Source: Phaseolus vulgaris (taxonomy: Eukaryota; Streptophyta; Magnoliopsida; Fabales; Fabaceae). From it: a DNA stretch of 64,000 nt. Below are positions 49,830 to 62,592 of this stretch, one piece after another. Location: NCBI RefSeq assembly GCF_000499845.2, contig NC_023749.2, forward strand, positions 4,807,030 to 4,871,029, read 5' to 3'. The translations under genes and the position numbers were made by a program. Below the pieces are notes generated by a model, which saw only the letters and a program-made list of their open reading frames with translations, searched no databases and was not told the origin of the DNA. Positions within the stretch are counted from its first letter, which is position 1. The number at the start of each line of letters is the position of its first letter.

Positions 49830-52800
49830 GTTACCTATGTTTCGCTTATTATAACAAGGTTGTTTATTTATTCTTAAATCTCATAATATTTTGTTTTTTT
49901 ATAAACAAAAAAAATAAAGAATATTTAAGAATACTCCAACTCTTATACAACAAATCCTAAATATTTACCATTTACTTTTACTTGTCCAACTTAATAAAAC
50001 ATCATAAATAATAAACTTCTCAAGCATAAACTGCAAATCTAATATTTCAAAAAGACAATACAAGACAATCAAAATCTTATTGTATATTCCTAAGGAAAAA
50101 TTCTAAAGAAAAGCATAAAAAAAATCATACAAAAGCTTAAACCATAGTCACAACACCACGACCAACGCTTTACGTTTTCTTCAACTTTCCACCTTTGAAT
50201 TTTAACAAGACTCAATTCCTTCATAGTGATTCTTCTCTCTTAGCTACCAACCCAAGAACTTAAACCTTACATATACTTAAACCTTACATATACTGCACAT
50301 CCTTTCCGCTAAAAAACATTTGATCATATTTTGCAAATAACAAACTGCAAAAAAGAACTCTCTCCAACCATCAAAACACAAACCAAGATCCTTCCGCATT
50401 CAACAACCTACATGAAGAAAAGCAAACGACGGTCTTGTCTACAATAAGTTAGAAAATACTATTACATAAAAGCATAACAAAAAAACCACAACTCAATTAC
50501 CTTCTCTAATATATCTCATACATTCCAAAGGTTTCAAGCACCAATCTGAAAAAAGAAAAATCGATTACATGTTCCTTTGTCAGTATCCACGATCAAACCT
50601 TCAATTAACTCATCATTTTTTCAATATCCACGATCAAACCTTCAATTAATTTTTTCAGGTTAGAATGTGTTGGTGATGACGAGATGAAGATTAATTTTGA
50701 TTAATAATTTTTTTAATTGAAGTAATTTTTTTTCCTCTCTCTAATTTTATCATTTTCTTGTTTGTTTCAGTTTCATGTAAATTTTTTGTTATCACATGTA
50801 AGTTAGACTCAAATAAAAAATATATATATTCATACTAAATTTTATCATGATATGTTTAGTTTATGAATCAAACATCATGGAAATAAGTTAAAACTTTTCC
50901 GAATTTTATAGTAATTCATTAAAAATATAAAAATTCAAGAGTAAGAGAGGTAATAATGTTACTTATGTAGATTCTTGAATTGAAATTAAATGTATTTTGA
51001 TGAGTTGAGATCAGGATTGAGAAGATGGAAATGTATTAGAGTTTAAAATTTTGCAGTATTAACTTATGATTTTAGAAGTGTCACTGATCAATCTTTTATT
51101 TAAAGTAGTTGTATTTTGATGTTGCAACCAATTTAGTTATAATGGATGATAGATTATTATTGAATTCATAGTTAAAAATGTAATTAATGACATTTAGTGC
51201 AAAATTAGAGATAGTTAAAAGATATTAAGATGTAAAATACATGATAAGTACAATGTGCATTATAAAGTAACGTGAACCGAAAAAAAGATAAAGAGAAAAA
51301 AATATACGTAGTTTTTATACTAGTTGACTCTATCACAATATTTATATTTAGTTGCCTAATCACTCTAATTAAATTAAATTATTATATTTTTAAGTTGTGT
51401 AATCATCCTAATTAAATCAAATCATTATATTGATATTATACCATCACTTGTGAAATCATATCAAAACAATATTATTGATAACTCCAGTCAATAAAAAATA
51501 ATCTAAAAAATTATAAAAAATAAATAAAATCACTTGAAAAGTTCAAACACAGTTAAGAACAAAAGATACAAAGATGGTTAATTATGAACTTCTTAAAATT
51601 AAGGATTTGAAAGAAATATTAAGGCTGAGAATAATATTTGATGTTAAATGATTTTGAAATGAAAAAGTTATATAAATTTCGATCAATATGTTTTATTTAT
51701 TAAATTAAATTTGCATTATATTTTAATATATTGATTTCATTTCATTTACTCGTGAAATTATTTGACAAGTCTTAATACTAATAGATTAAGAAATAATGAG
51801 CCAACGAAATTAAGTAATTTTAATAGTTTTAATCCACAACAACAAAGTAAAAAACTTTAGGTTTTAAAGAGATTTTAATACATTAAATCGTATATCAATC
51901 TCTTAGAACGTTCTTCATTGTTTTTCCAACAAGTTTAATAACATTTTAACACTTTTAATGCATTAGATCACAAACTACAAGGGTTCCATAATATTTTTAA
52001 AAGGCTTTTCAGCAAATACTCAAATAAAGTTAATATCTAATATCAATCTTCAAACTTATAATTATCTCAAATATCTATTAATAACTGTTTAAGTATGTGT
52101 ATATAATATCTAAATAAATAGAAAAAATTTAAACATTTTACTTAAACATTTATATAGAAATTAAAATGATACATTTAATTGATTATTGTGATATGTTTAA
52201 TTTGATTAATTAAATCACATAGTTAGATTTTTTTTCTCAATATCTATATTGTATATATTAAATATAAATATCTATATTTAGCAAATATATACTTTCAATG
52301 AGTGTTTCACATTAGTTTTTTTTTTTCTTCTGAAAGCAGTGCAGTTATTTTTTTAAATTTCTAAAATAGGCAATTTATTTATTTATTTATTTTTGAAATG
52401 GATAAATTGTGTGGAGATTTGATAAGATAATAATATATGATATACGTTAATATATATATATATATATATATATATTTAATTTTTTTATTTTTTTTAATAT
52501 TAAAAATATTTTTAAAAAATAAAAAATAAAATCGTATATATAAAATACGCTTTTAATTAAAAATCGTATTTTTCCCTTGAGTCTTAAATATTATAATATA
52601 TTTAGTTGAAAGAGAAAAAAATATAAATTATCATTTTTTTTTAAATATCTGAGACTCTTAAGTTACAAAATAAATTTAATTTTTATTTGATGATATGGAC
52701 GTCACTTATCTATTAAATAAAAAAAAAAGGAAACAATGAATTGTGGGATGTTGTGCACTAACACACCTATTTATATGCATTTGAATGCAATGTAAGATAT

Positions 52801-53590
52801 TAAGTAACAAATTCACATTCACATGCTTTCACGAGTGAATAAGAAACATTAGTGAGAATATATGCCAAAACACCAAACTTTCAAATAAAGCACGATAGAG
52901 TGTTTTACTCAACTATGCAATATGGTGATTTTCAGCAAATTCAGCCAAAATTCTTACGTGAACTAAGTTATGCCCTGAAAGGTTGTACACGAAAGAAAAA
53001 GCCAAAATGAATTAAAGAAAGGATATGAAAAAAAAAAGTAAAAATAAATAAAGAAAAATACATAAAAGAAAAAATCAAAATGAGTGAAAGAAAACCCATA
53101 ACAAATAATGAGAAAAAGGAATTTAAGTTAAATTCCTTTAACATATTAATAGACATAAATAAATTTAACAAATATCATTAAAACTAACATATTATATATA
53201 GCATAAGTTTTTAAAATAATAGATTCCGATTTCTCTTGAGTCTTATTTAAGGTTTTGGTTAAATAAGGAATATAAACCATCTTCTTACGATTTTCCACCT
53301 TCCTTCCACAACCTTCTCATCATCATCATGCAACTCACTCAAACTTCACTTTGAAATTTTGTTGATGAACATAATCCCAATCTTCTGGAATTATAGATCT
53401 TGTAGTACTTGAATAAAAATAAGACCTTTATTTCTCTTCTCTAAGGTTCATGAATTGAAAGTTTCAGACCAATTCAATATATGTTCATTGAATTTTAACT
53501 AAAACTAGTGGCGATCTTCAATGCATTTTGGAATTTTTTATTTATTGAAGACTAATTTTAAAAAATAAGAGAAATTTAGGGAATGGGGAA
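49830..53590. other. AT-rich spacer before NTH1, no gene seen
   Basis: Contains a ~27-bp direct repeat (TATCCACGATCAAACCTTCA at 50583 and 50627), a (TA)n run at 52449-52475, and many A/T runs. No coding domain is visible. The promoter and leader of NTH1 should lie in the last few hundred bases. Confidence 0.6.
52449..52475. repeat. (TA)n microsatellite
   Basis: About 13 TA dinucleotides in an AT-rich spacer. Confidence 0.9.
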
Positions 53591-53668
53591 AGAGTGAAAA
53601 AGGAGAGAAAGAAGAAACATATTTTTGAAAATACAAGCAAAAATTATTTTCATCAACAAAAGATAAAA

Positions 53669-56600
53669 ATGTCTCTGATACAACAACTCTCAAATCGATC
53701 ACTGGTCGTTTCAGTTTCTCCTCCTTTGGGCATCATCATGTCTGAGAAAACTCGACCCTTTTGCAAAGTCACTCCCCCAAATCCCAACACACCCACTTCC
53801 TTTGTTGAATCTTCCAACTCCAAAGTTCGCGTCTTTGTCAGGAGAAATAAAAAACCCAGAAAAATGGCTGTTAAACTTGAAGAAGAAGACCATCTTCCGT
53901 TAACCCAGGATCACAAGGTCTCAACTTTTCCATAGTTTATTTTGTTTCTGCATAAATGGATCAATGGGTGTCTGAGTTATGAATCATGGGCTCTTCGAGT
54001 TGTTATAATAAGGTTTTTGACTTGCAATGAGTTATATGATCAGGTCCCGGTTACACCCAACTCAGCCACTTCCTTTATTGAAGCTTCCCACTCCAAAGCT
54101 CGCGTCTTTGTCAGGAGAAATAAAAATCCCAGAAAAATGGCTGTCAAACTTGAAGAAGAAGACCATCTTCCCTCAACCCAGGATCACAAGGTCTCAACTT
54201 TTCCATAATTTCTCTTGTTTCTGCATAGATGGATCAATGGGTGTCTGAGTTATGAATCATGGGCTCTTCGTGTTGTTATAATAAGGTTTTTGACTTGCAA
54301 CGAGTTATATGATCAGGTTCCGGTTACACAGAAGTTTGGCCTTCCAGAAATCGAAGATTTTGCGTACTGTGGAGGAAATGAATTGACTCGGCGTAGTCAG
54401 TACCTTTTTCCCCTTCAGTTTTGTTTACAATGTTGATTGATATTCCCTGTTTTCACTTATGGCATGTTGAACCATTTATTTACGGCGTAATCTTTTATGT
54501 GCTTTGCATACTTAATTTCACAACAGCTACATGGTCCTTTATTAGAAGTATTATGAATTTTTCATTTACTACTGTAGTGATCTGAAAATAAACTGAGCCG
54601 ATTTATGGTGTGTTATAGAAGGAAGAATATGTGATTACCCATAATAGAAAAGGAATAGAACATATGAATGAGTTTGAAAGGTACAAATGTAATAATTTGA
54701 CAATGCTGATGCTTATTTTATTAGCTGTTTTGTATCTTGGAATTAGTTAACTTATATTGGTGTACACTAAGCAGCGCAGGTGATTGCTCCTTTTTAATTT
54801 TCTATCATATTCAACCAGGGTTAGAATCAGATGTTTGCATGAATGTGTTTGACACAGCCTGCCTAGTTACTCACTGTAGTAACCAAACATTCTCATGTTA
54901 AATATTCTGATTGAAGGAATGAGTTCTCATACTAATAGTTCTTCTTCCAGGGAAATCTGAAATGGAATCAGATGTGGCTTCAGTGGCAAGTGAAGTTGCT
55001 TCAACTAGACCTGGTGGTAAGAATTAGAAATGATTAGGTTTATAGTTGTGCAACATGCCAGTCTTTTAGGTGTTTGCTTATTAAGGAAAGTAATCTGGAT
55101 TCTTTCCTCCCTCTCTATATTGGGAAAACAGTTTTAGGGAGAAACATTGCTTTCAATCGATTATTTTGTGTCAAAAGTAAATATTTTAGAGCAATAGGGA
55201 TATCAAAATTTAGTTACTTCTGATAGGATGATGAGGTTGATAATTATGTTGACATATATTTTGCCTTGGTATTAATTTGTTTCAAATGCATTAATACTTG
55301 AGCAAAATTCTAATTGTGTGTGTCAATCTTGTGAAGCAGTAATTAATAGTACTGAAAATTGAAACTTGGAACTTTTGCTTCCTTTTTAAAAATATCTTTC
55401 CCCTTTAGATCAAACTTAGTTCGTTTTAATTACAGGATTTTCCTTAAAAAGGTTTTAAATACAATGCTTTTAAAATTGTTGAATCTGGGGGACCTAGGAA
55501 ATAATTAATGTAGCCAAGCAGACTCTCGCTAGTTCAGCAATGTTTGTGTATGCACTCAAATACTTTGTGTTTACCAGAGTACTTAAATGCATAAACAAGC
55601 AATTATGTAGTAAAGTAGTAAACATATGAATTTAAAGCTGAGATTTAGCTGAATTTTTCATTTTTTATTTCATGTCTCCTTATGTATATTCAAGTACTCT
55701 GTTTTTTCCTGTTGATGAAACTCCATATTTTTTTTTCAGGAATGTATTTAATGAAGTGTACACTATTTAGTTTTTACCTGGAAATTAACATTTAATTGTC
55801 GAAATAATTTTGTTAGCATATTAATTTGTTACTAATTTACTTCCAATCTATTTTTGGTTGAGTTTAAATTATTTAGTTCATGTACAATATAGGTAAATCA
55901 CCTGCCCACTGGGAAAAGGTGCTGGAGGGGATTCGCAAAATGAGGAGTTCTGCTGATGCACCAGTGGATACTATGGGATGTGAGAAAGCTGGTGATACAC
56001 TACCTCCCAAGGTCTGGCTAAGTATTCTACTGCTGTTAATTTGATCTATGATGAAAATTTAAGGTTTATTTATTGGTTTCTGTGTTGTTACTTTTGAGGG
56101 AAAGTGATTGCTAAAGAAACATTGAATAGAATATGGCTTGCCAAACAACTTTTTGGGGTAGAAAAAGACAACACGGTGAATGCTGTCTATTTGACAATTC
56201 CAATAGTCATTCATCAACGAGTATAGCAATTACTCATTCAATTAGTAGATGATGATGATGATGATGATGATGAGTTGATGACCAAACTAGTTAGTCATCT
56301 GTGTAATCTTGTATTGAATAGATTGGTTGGCTTCTCATACTTTTATGGCCTTTTTGAAAGATAAATTTCTTCTTATATTGTTGTTATGATTTCAGGAACA
56401 TTGTTATTCATTTAACTTCTATATTTTGTATGAAGCATGATGTGAACAAGTTTAACCTTATCAAAATTTCTACGTGCATAGGAGAGAAGATTTGCTGTCC
56501 TGGTATCTTCTCTATTATCTAGCCAAACAAAGGATCCTGTTACTCATGGTGAGTATGTATGCCTTCTGAAGTTTATAGTTAAAAAATATTGTTGATAAGT

Positions 56601-58833
56601 TTCCTGGGTTTTGTACATTTCTAAGATGATAATGTTCTGTTTTTTTTATCAAATACCCAAAGCACTCTTACCTTATGGACATATGAGGTTGGAAGCATTG
56701 ACTTGCCACATGTAAAATATTTTAGAGTAGCAGAAGTTTCTTATGTCAACTTATTGAGATGGAAAATATAGAGAAACTGAAAATATTGGTTAAAATGAGA
56801 TTATTAATGTATAGAAAGTAATGACTTTGTGTGGCTTTTTTTGGGTTGAATTTAGGTTGGCTTGGATTTGGGTAATAATAAGTTCAATATGCTGGTGTTT
56901 TAAAGTTCTGAGAGAGCTTGAAAGATTGGTAGGCTTGCATGTGTGTAATCCCGGTTACCAACATCTTTTATGCTGTTAAAAGCGGATTTGTATGTAAGTT
57001 AAACGCAAACAAGCCTCTCCTCATTTGAAGTAATTTAAATGAACATTGATAGAGCATTTCTTATGATTTATGATGGTATAAGACTAAAAGGGTGTTTCCA
57101 ACAACCTATAAGATGGCAACATATTACTAGGACAAAAAAGAAAGAAAATACAGGAGATTTGAACATATATCTTTTTTTATAAAACACGACATAATAAGTA
57201 GTAGAAGGAAGTAGTCAAGGGAGGGAAGCGCTAGCAAAAATGGATATTATCTATGTATGTTGATATAGATTGAATTCTGTATTGCAAATTAATTGGTAAT
57301 TTAAACAAATATTTTGGCCATGTTGTACATTTGCCCCCAAGATTTTGTTTACCATCAGTGTTAATGTATGTAGTTCATACTTGGTAGTTGCTTGAAAATG
57401 TTTGTCATGCTTCAACTACAGTTCTGTTACAAGTGTTTTTTTTAAGAATAGGAGCAATTCAACGCCTTCTTCAAAATGATCTGCTTACCCCCGAAGCAAT
57501 CAATAATGTTGATGAAGAGACCATCAAAAAGTTGATTTACCCTGTATGTTCCTTGTTTCTTATGAAGTTACTGCCTCTCTTGTGATTCAAATAATTTGAA
57601 TTTAAGTGGCAGCTGAAAGATACTTGTGAAACTTCCTGCATGTCCTCAGCTTGCATGTTATCAATTCAAGTTCTGTTTGGTTATGCTTCATTCTGTAATG
57701 TAATTATGCTTGTACATTTGTGCATCTTTTCCAGGTTGGGTTTTATACAAGAAAAGCCACTAACTTGAAAAAAATTGCAAATATTTGTCTCATGAAGTAC
57801 CACGGAGACATACCTAGCTCAATTGACCAACTGCTGTTACTTCCAGGCATTGGTCCTAAGATGGCTCATTTGGTATGTGTAACCACCTCTCTAATTCAAG
57901 CACCATGTTTCATCAGATTTCAGAAGCTAAATCTTGTTAGTGCACATTAGGTTATGAATGCTGGATGGAACAATGTCCAAGGGATATGTGTAGATACTCA
58001 TGTCCACCGCATTTGCAACCGGCTTGGGTGGGTCTCAAGATTGGGCACAAATCAGGTTCCTTTAAGTTTGGCATGTCCACATTTTATGTATGGGGCATTC
58101 TTGATTTATTTGTTCTTGCATGCAACATCTTGGGACAGGTGCAGCTGTAATGAACTTCATTAGATTTGCTTCTTTTAGGAGAAAAAGTTATGTTATGCAA
58201 CTTATTTTCTACATGTATATGAAGACATTTTATGGAATGAATATTCTCTGTTTAATAATCATATCAGAAACTATCACATTTATAGTAGCAAACGAACAAA
58301 AGAATGTGACATTTGTAGCATGTCTGAAAGTATTCAATTTTAGTCAGCAGCTATATAACACATAATCTCTTTCAATTGGTTTGGATTTAGTTTCTCTTCT
58401 CACTCTGTCTAATGGTCACAAATGAAAGTTACCAATCTTCTTCAAATTGCTAGAAAACTTCAACACCTGAAGAGACAAGAGAGTCACTGCAACGGTGGCT
58501 TCCAAAGGAAGAATGGGTTCCAATAAACCCTCTATTGGTACGTCCAATTCATTCTCAAAGTCCTACTTGAACAATTTGTTGTATTACTCATTCATATTGA
58601 TTTTTCTTGTTCTAATTTGGTATGTTTTGTTTCATTAGTGAATTTGATATGGTAAATTTATTTTTGTGGCTTGAATATAACAGGTAGGATTTGGACAAAC
58701 AATTTGTACACCTCTAAGACCTCGTTGTGGAGAATGCAGTGTAAGAGACTTGTGTCCTTCAGCCTTCAAGGAGACCTCAAACTCAAGCCCATCTTCCAAG
58801 TCTAAAAAGCCCGGGCTGAACAAGAAGCCCTAA
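53669..58833 (+). CDS. NTH1: Endonuclease III homologue (DNA glycosylase/AP lyase) with duplicated N-terminal exon
   Basis: Bifunctional glycosylase/AP lyase that removes oxidised pyrimidines in base-excision repair; plant NTH1 is chloroplast-targeted (known). Eleven exons give 430 residues: 53669-53917, 54044-54190, 54317-54392, 54951-55016, 55893-56011, 56482-56548, 57452-57543, 57735-57872, 57951-58055, 58454-58537 and 58684-58833. The helix-hairpin-helix [10 protein letters not shown] contains Lys314, matching the catalytic Lys; [11 protein letters not shown] contains Asp333, matching the catalytic Asp. The C-terminus has the 4Fe-4S pattern C-x6-C-x2-C-x5-C at 389, 396, 399 and 405. Exon 2 (49 codons) is a near copy of the end of exon 1, so the protein is about 50 residues longer than the ~380 typical of plant NTH1. 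The N-terminus is basic and Ser-rich, in keeping with a transit peptide. ATG 53669 is the first in-frame ATG; the frame is open further upstream only with non-ATG codons. Confidence 0.94.
53770..54316 (+). repeat. 273-bp tandem duplication covering an exon end plus its intron in NTH1
   Basis: The two units are about 53771-54043 and 54044-54316. The introns (53918-54043 and 54191-54316) are both 126 bp and differ at only about six positions by eye. The exon parts, both encoding [20 protein letters not shown], differ at about nine of 127 bases. Both donors (AAG/GTCTCA) and both acceptors (GATCAG/GT) are kept. The second exon is 147 nt, phase 0 at both ends. Confidence 0.92.
56247..56273 (+). 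repeat. (GAT)n microsatellite in an NTH1 intron
   Basis: About nine GAT triplets in the intron between exons 5 and 6; not coding. Confidence 0.95.
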
Positions 58834-60140
58834 CATTCACCACTCCCAAAAACACACTAAGCTTTAACCATTTTTTGTGGAATTGGGTTCCTTTTTTGGT
58901 CACTATTTTGACATGCACATACATATTTCCAAGTATATTCACCGTTGGATTATCTGAAACTTTGGGGGTTTTATAAGCCTTGAATTTTTTATATTTTTTC
59001 TATCTTTTTTATTTTGTGCAGAAACTAAAATTCATCCAATTTTGATTTGTGTATGTCTCTTTGCCCACATAATGAAGACTTCATCACATTGATATAGCAA
59101 TCAACGTTATGTTTTGGAAAATTTGTATATGTTTAATTTTAATTTAACATGTTAATTTTCAATTGAAATAACATTAAATAGTTTTGGCATTTAATAAAAA
59201 ATATGTACAGAATTTTTCTATTAACTTATAGCATCAAAATATTTAAATATCGATGTAATCAAAATTGGTTTTTTTAATACTCGAATATTTTTAATGAGTC
59301 TCAACTCTTATTCGTTAAGATTTATTAGAAATCACATCTAAGATAAAGAGTGTCCTATAACTTTTTACTAAGTGAAAATTTATAATTTTTAAGAAATTTT
59401 AATTAATAGCAAAAGAATAAAGAGTGTCCTAGAACCTTTTAATACTCAAATACCATAAGTGCCTGTCTTCTAAAGTCACATACAAAATTTGAAAAGTTGC
59501 AAATAATTATTAGTTATTTTAATTGGAATCAATTATAGAAATTAAATATGCTCTATTCGTGTACTAATTTCAGAGCTAAGTATAAATCAAACTTCACCTC
59601 CATGTTTTCTTTCTGTAATTCATAGAAGAAATAAAATGATAACTTTTTTTTTTCATCTTCTTTGTTAACATTCCTCTTTTCATTTATCTGGACTCTAAAA
59701 TTTTGAATTTTAGAATTTATAATGTATTTTTAAATCCAAAAAATACCTTTTATTAAATTTTGGAATACAAGAAAATGTCTTTCCAATTATAAAATTTGGA
59801 ATGTATTTTTAAACTTAAAAAACATATTGTAAATTCTATAATTTAAGATACAATTTTGTATTTTTAATTTTAAAATTTGAAAGGTGTACAAATTATTCAA
59901 TTCGAAAATAAAAAAAGAAAAAATCTTTTTCTGAAGGATATTTTTGGAATTAAAAGATTTATGGAGATGCGGAAGAAGCTATGGAGGTGGAGGAAGAGAT
60001 TGCCATCAAGTGGAGGCTATTGTGGGCTTTTTGTTCTTGATTTAGCCCAGATGTTTACAGTTAGGCCCAAAAGTGAAATATGGTTTTGTAACGACCGGAA
60101 TAGCGATTCGGATCAGAAGATGAGTGACTCGGTGTTCATC
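58834..60140. other. NTH1-APH1 spacer
   Basis: Holds the NTH1 3' UTR and the APH1 promoter. A run of imperfect AAATTTTGGAATGTATTTTTAAA units lies at about 59695-59880. GC content rises from 59960, where the APH1 promoter probably starts. Confidence 0.6.
60023..60069 (+). promoter_or_regulatory. Cluster of three site II (TGGGCY) motifs upstream of APH1
   Basis: TGGGCT at 60023-60028 on the plus strand, AGCCCA at 60044-60049 and GGCCCA at 60064-60069 (TGGGCT and TGGGCC on the minus strand). The last is about 160 bp before the ATG. Clustered site II motifs are typical of broadly expressed plant genes. Confidence 0.5.
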
Positions 60141-60207
60141 GAGTGGAGGAGCCGAGCAGAGGAGTTTGGGAAGTGATTGTTACTTCTCAGATTCTGTTCC
60201 TTAGAAA

Positions 60208-60227
60208 GAGAGAGAGAGAGAGAGAGA
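60208..60227 (+). repeat. (GA)n tract in the APH1 5' leader
   Basis: About ten GA dinucleotides end directly at the ATG. GA tracts in leaders are common in plants and may bind GAGA-binding (BPC) factors; that is inferred. Confidence 0.85.
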
Positions 60228-62592
60228 TGACGGTAGCAGCAGGAATCGGTTACGCTCTGGTAGCGTTAGGGCCCTCTCTCTCCCTCTTCATTTCCGTCAT
60301 TTCCAAAAAGCCCTTCCTCATTCTCACCGTTCTCTCCAGGTACGCATGCTCCATTTCTTTTCGCTTGATCTCACGTAACCACAAACGCTGTGCCATGCAT
60401 TATCGCAATTCACCCTCGCCATGTAATAGCATGCTCCATTAGTTACTCTTCTACGCGAGTTAGGGTTTTATGATTAGTCTATTGGCTTATTCTTATGAGT
60501 TTTTTTTTCTGTTGATTTAATTTGTGAATGCAGTACACTGTTGTGGCTCATTAGTTTGATTGTGCTGTCTGGAATATGGAGGGGCTTTTTGCCCCTAAAT
60601 ACAACTGCTTGGTGGCCTTTTGCAATTCTTATATTCTCATCTGTTGCTTTTCAAGAAGGCCTCAGGCTGTTCTTATGGAAAATATACAAGTAAGCTTATA
60701 TTGCTGATTGCTCTGCTGTAAGTTGTTGCATCCATTCATGTTGTTTTCTTCTCAAATGCCGTGATACTGTTGTTAGGTTAAAATAAAAATATGGTTCCTA
60801 CACCTCATCATTTTTCATTTTAGTCCCTTTATATGTAGAAAGTAAAATCTACATTTTACTCTTATATGAAGAAATTGATACTTTTTTTTCATTTTAGAAT
60901 CTACATGAAAAAAATTAGTCCTCATTTTAGTTCCTTCCTACATTAAAAATTCTATGCTTTGGTCCCTACCGGTTCTTGCTTTGGTTCTAACACTGTTATA
61001 ACTTTGATAAACAGTAAGAGCTAAATTGTGAACAACTGTCTTGCAGGGACTAAAACGAAAATAGTTTTGGATATAAACACTGAGTTTATAATTTAACCTT
61101 GTTATCATTTTATGCTTTTAGAAACTATTTTACAATATGATGGAGGAAGTATCTAACAATTTTGTACAGACTGTTTTATTTTATATGCTATACCAATGTT
61201 GGTTTTTCCTTTTGTGTCTGAATTATTTATTCTATTTTATTTTCCTGTTGATATTTTGTAGGAGGTTAGAAGACATGTTAGACGCCTTTGCTGACAGAGT
61301 ATCAAAACCACATCTTCACCTGACAGATAAGATGCTGATTGCTCTGGGTAAGAAAATGGAGGCTTTCATGCCTATGAAGATTGCATTTGTTTGATCAATT
61401 TTATATTAGTTTATTAGCTATTTGCTTTTGTCAGCTCCTAAAATAACCTTGATGATAATCCCTTTGTTTTGGCGATTAACTGGATCCTTTATTTAATTTA
61501 GTTGTATGATAAAATGAATAACTTGTTAAGATGCTACTGAAAAAAGACATTTTCCTTTTGGTATATGATCTATATTGTGAACGATAAACTGTGATTTTTT
61601 AGTAAAATGTATATTGGATTTTTTTTTCACAGCTGGTGGGTTGGGTCATGGTGTTGCCCATGCTGTGTTCTTCTGCATCAGCCTATTAACTCCTGCATTT
61701 GGTCCAGCAACATATTTTGTTGGCAGGTGTTCAAAAGTTCCATTTTTCCTTCTTTCTGGTGAGTTTTCCCACCGCTGGTTGTTGTATGCATGTATATGAT
61801 TAAGATGGGATTTGACAGCTTCAAACTTTTGAAAACTTTGCCATCTAAGGATTTATTGCATACTCATTAATGTGAGTGTATATAGAGTTTGGATTAGAGT
61901 TGCCTCATGAGAACCTTTAATAGCGTTTTCCTCCCATTAAGATAAGACTGTTTTTATATATAAACAGCAGCAATAGCTCTGATATTTTCTCTCTTTCAAA
62001 TTGAGATATGATATTTTTAGTATTTAACTTCTCCAATTAGTTCACCGTTTTTTATATACATTGCAGCAAGTATTGCTCTTGCATTTGTCACAATCCACAC
62101 ATTCTCAATGGTCATCGCATTTAATGGGTACACAGAGGGGAACAAAGTGGATAGATATTTTGTTCCTATTGTTCACATTGTTGCAGGAATGGTGGTAAGA
62201 TCTCACTCTTTGCATTATATTTTCTAAAATTTACAAATGAGTAACTAGTAACCAGCCATCACTAGTGGTGCCTCTCTGCTTGAATTTTAATAGGTTTCAG
62301 AAAACATGAAAACTGTAATAATAAAAGGTCCCCTGGATATACTGTGAATTATATTTATGAATTGAGATTTTGGAATGTAACTGATTTTTTATTAATTTTG
62401 CCTTCAATTAATACTACATTGTTTTCATTGACTTGCTGTTTCCTTATTCAGACACTGGTGAATTTGGCGCCTGGTGGTTGCGCTGTTGGCATTCCTCTTC
62501 TTTATTTCACTGCAATCTTGACCTTGGCTCATTGTGGGAGGATGGTTTGGAGAAGATTGACAGAAAACCCAATCAGGCCAGGTCACTCATAG
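60227..62592 (+). CDS. APH1: Gamma-secretase subunit APH1-like
   Basis: Multi-pass subunit that scaffolds gamma-secretase with presenilin, nicastrin and PEN-2 (known). Six exons give 249 residues: 60227-60339, 60534-60689, 61262-61347, 61633-61758, 62067-62194 and 62452-62592. Length equals the plant family norm of about 250. Hydrophobic segments are visible from residue 4 on ([20 protein letters not shown]). The GxxxG helix-packing motif is Gly121 to Gly125 within [11 protein letters not shown]. The two membrane His residues known to matter in human APH1a fall at the same numbers here, His171 (VTIHTF) and His197 (IVHIVAG). The C-terminus is short and hydrophilic ([10 protein letters not shown]). 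It follows NTH1 on the same strand, as in Arabidopsis. Confidence 0.95.

Noticed and set aside
53594..53668. Upstream extension of NTH1 exon 1 by 25 codons
   Set aside because: The extension has no ATG (it would start at GTG), and is Lys-rich leader sequence; the ATG at 53669 is preferred.
53770..54316. Assembly artefact behind the NTH1 duplication
   Set aside because: The two units differ at several exon and intron positions, which a simple duplicated read or misjoin would not produce; not fully excluded.
60143..60226. Upstream extension of APH1
   Set aside because: No ATG in frame, and the added codons are the GA microsatellite; the known family N-terminus starts at 60227.
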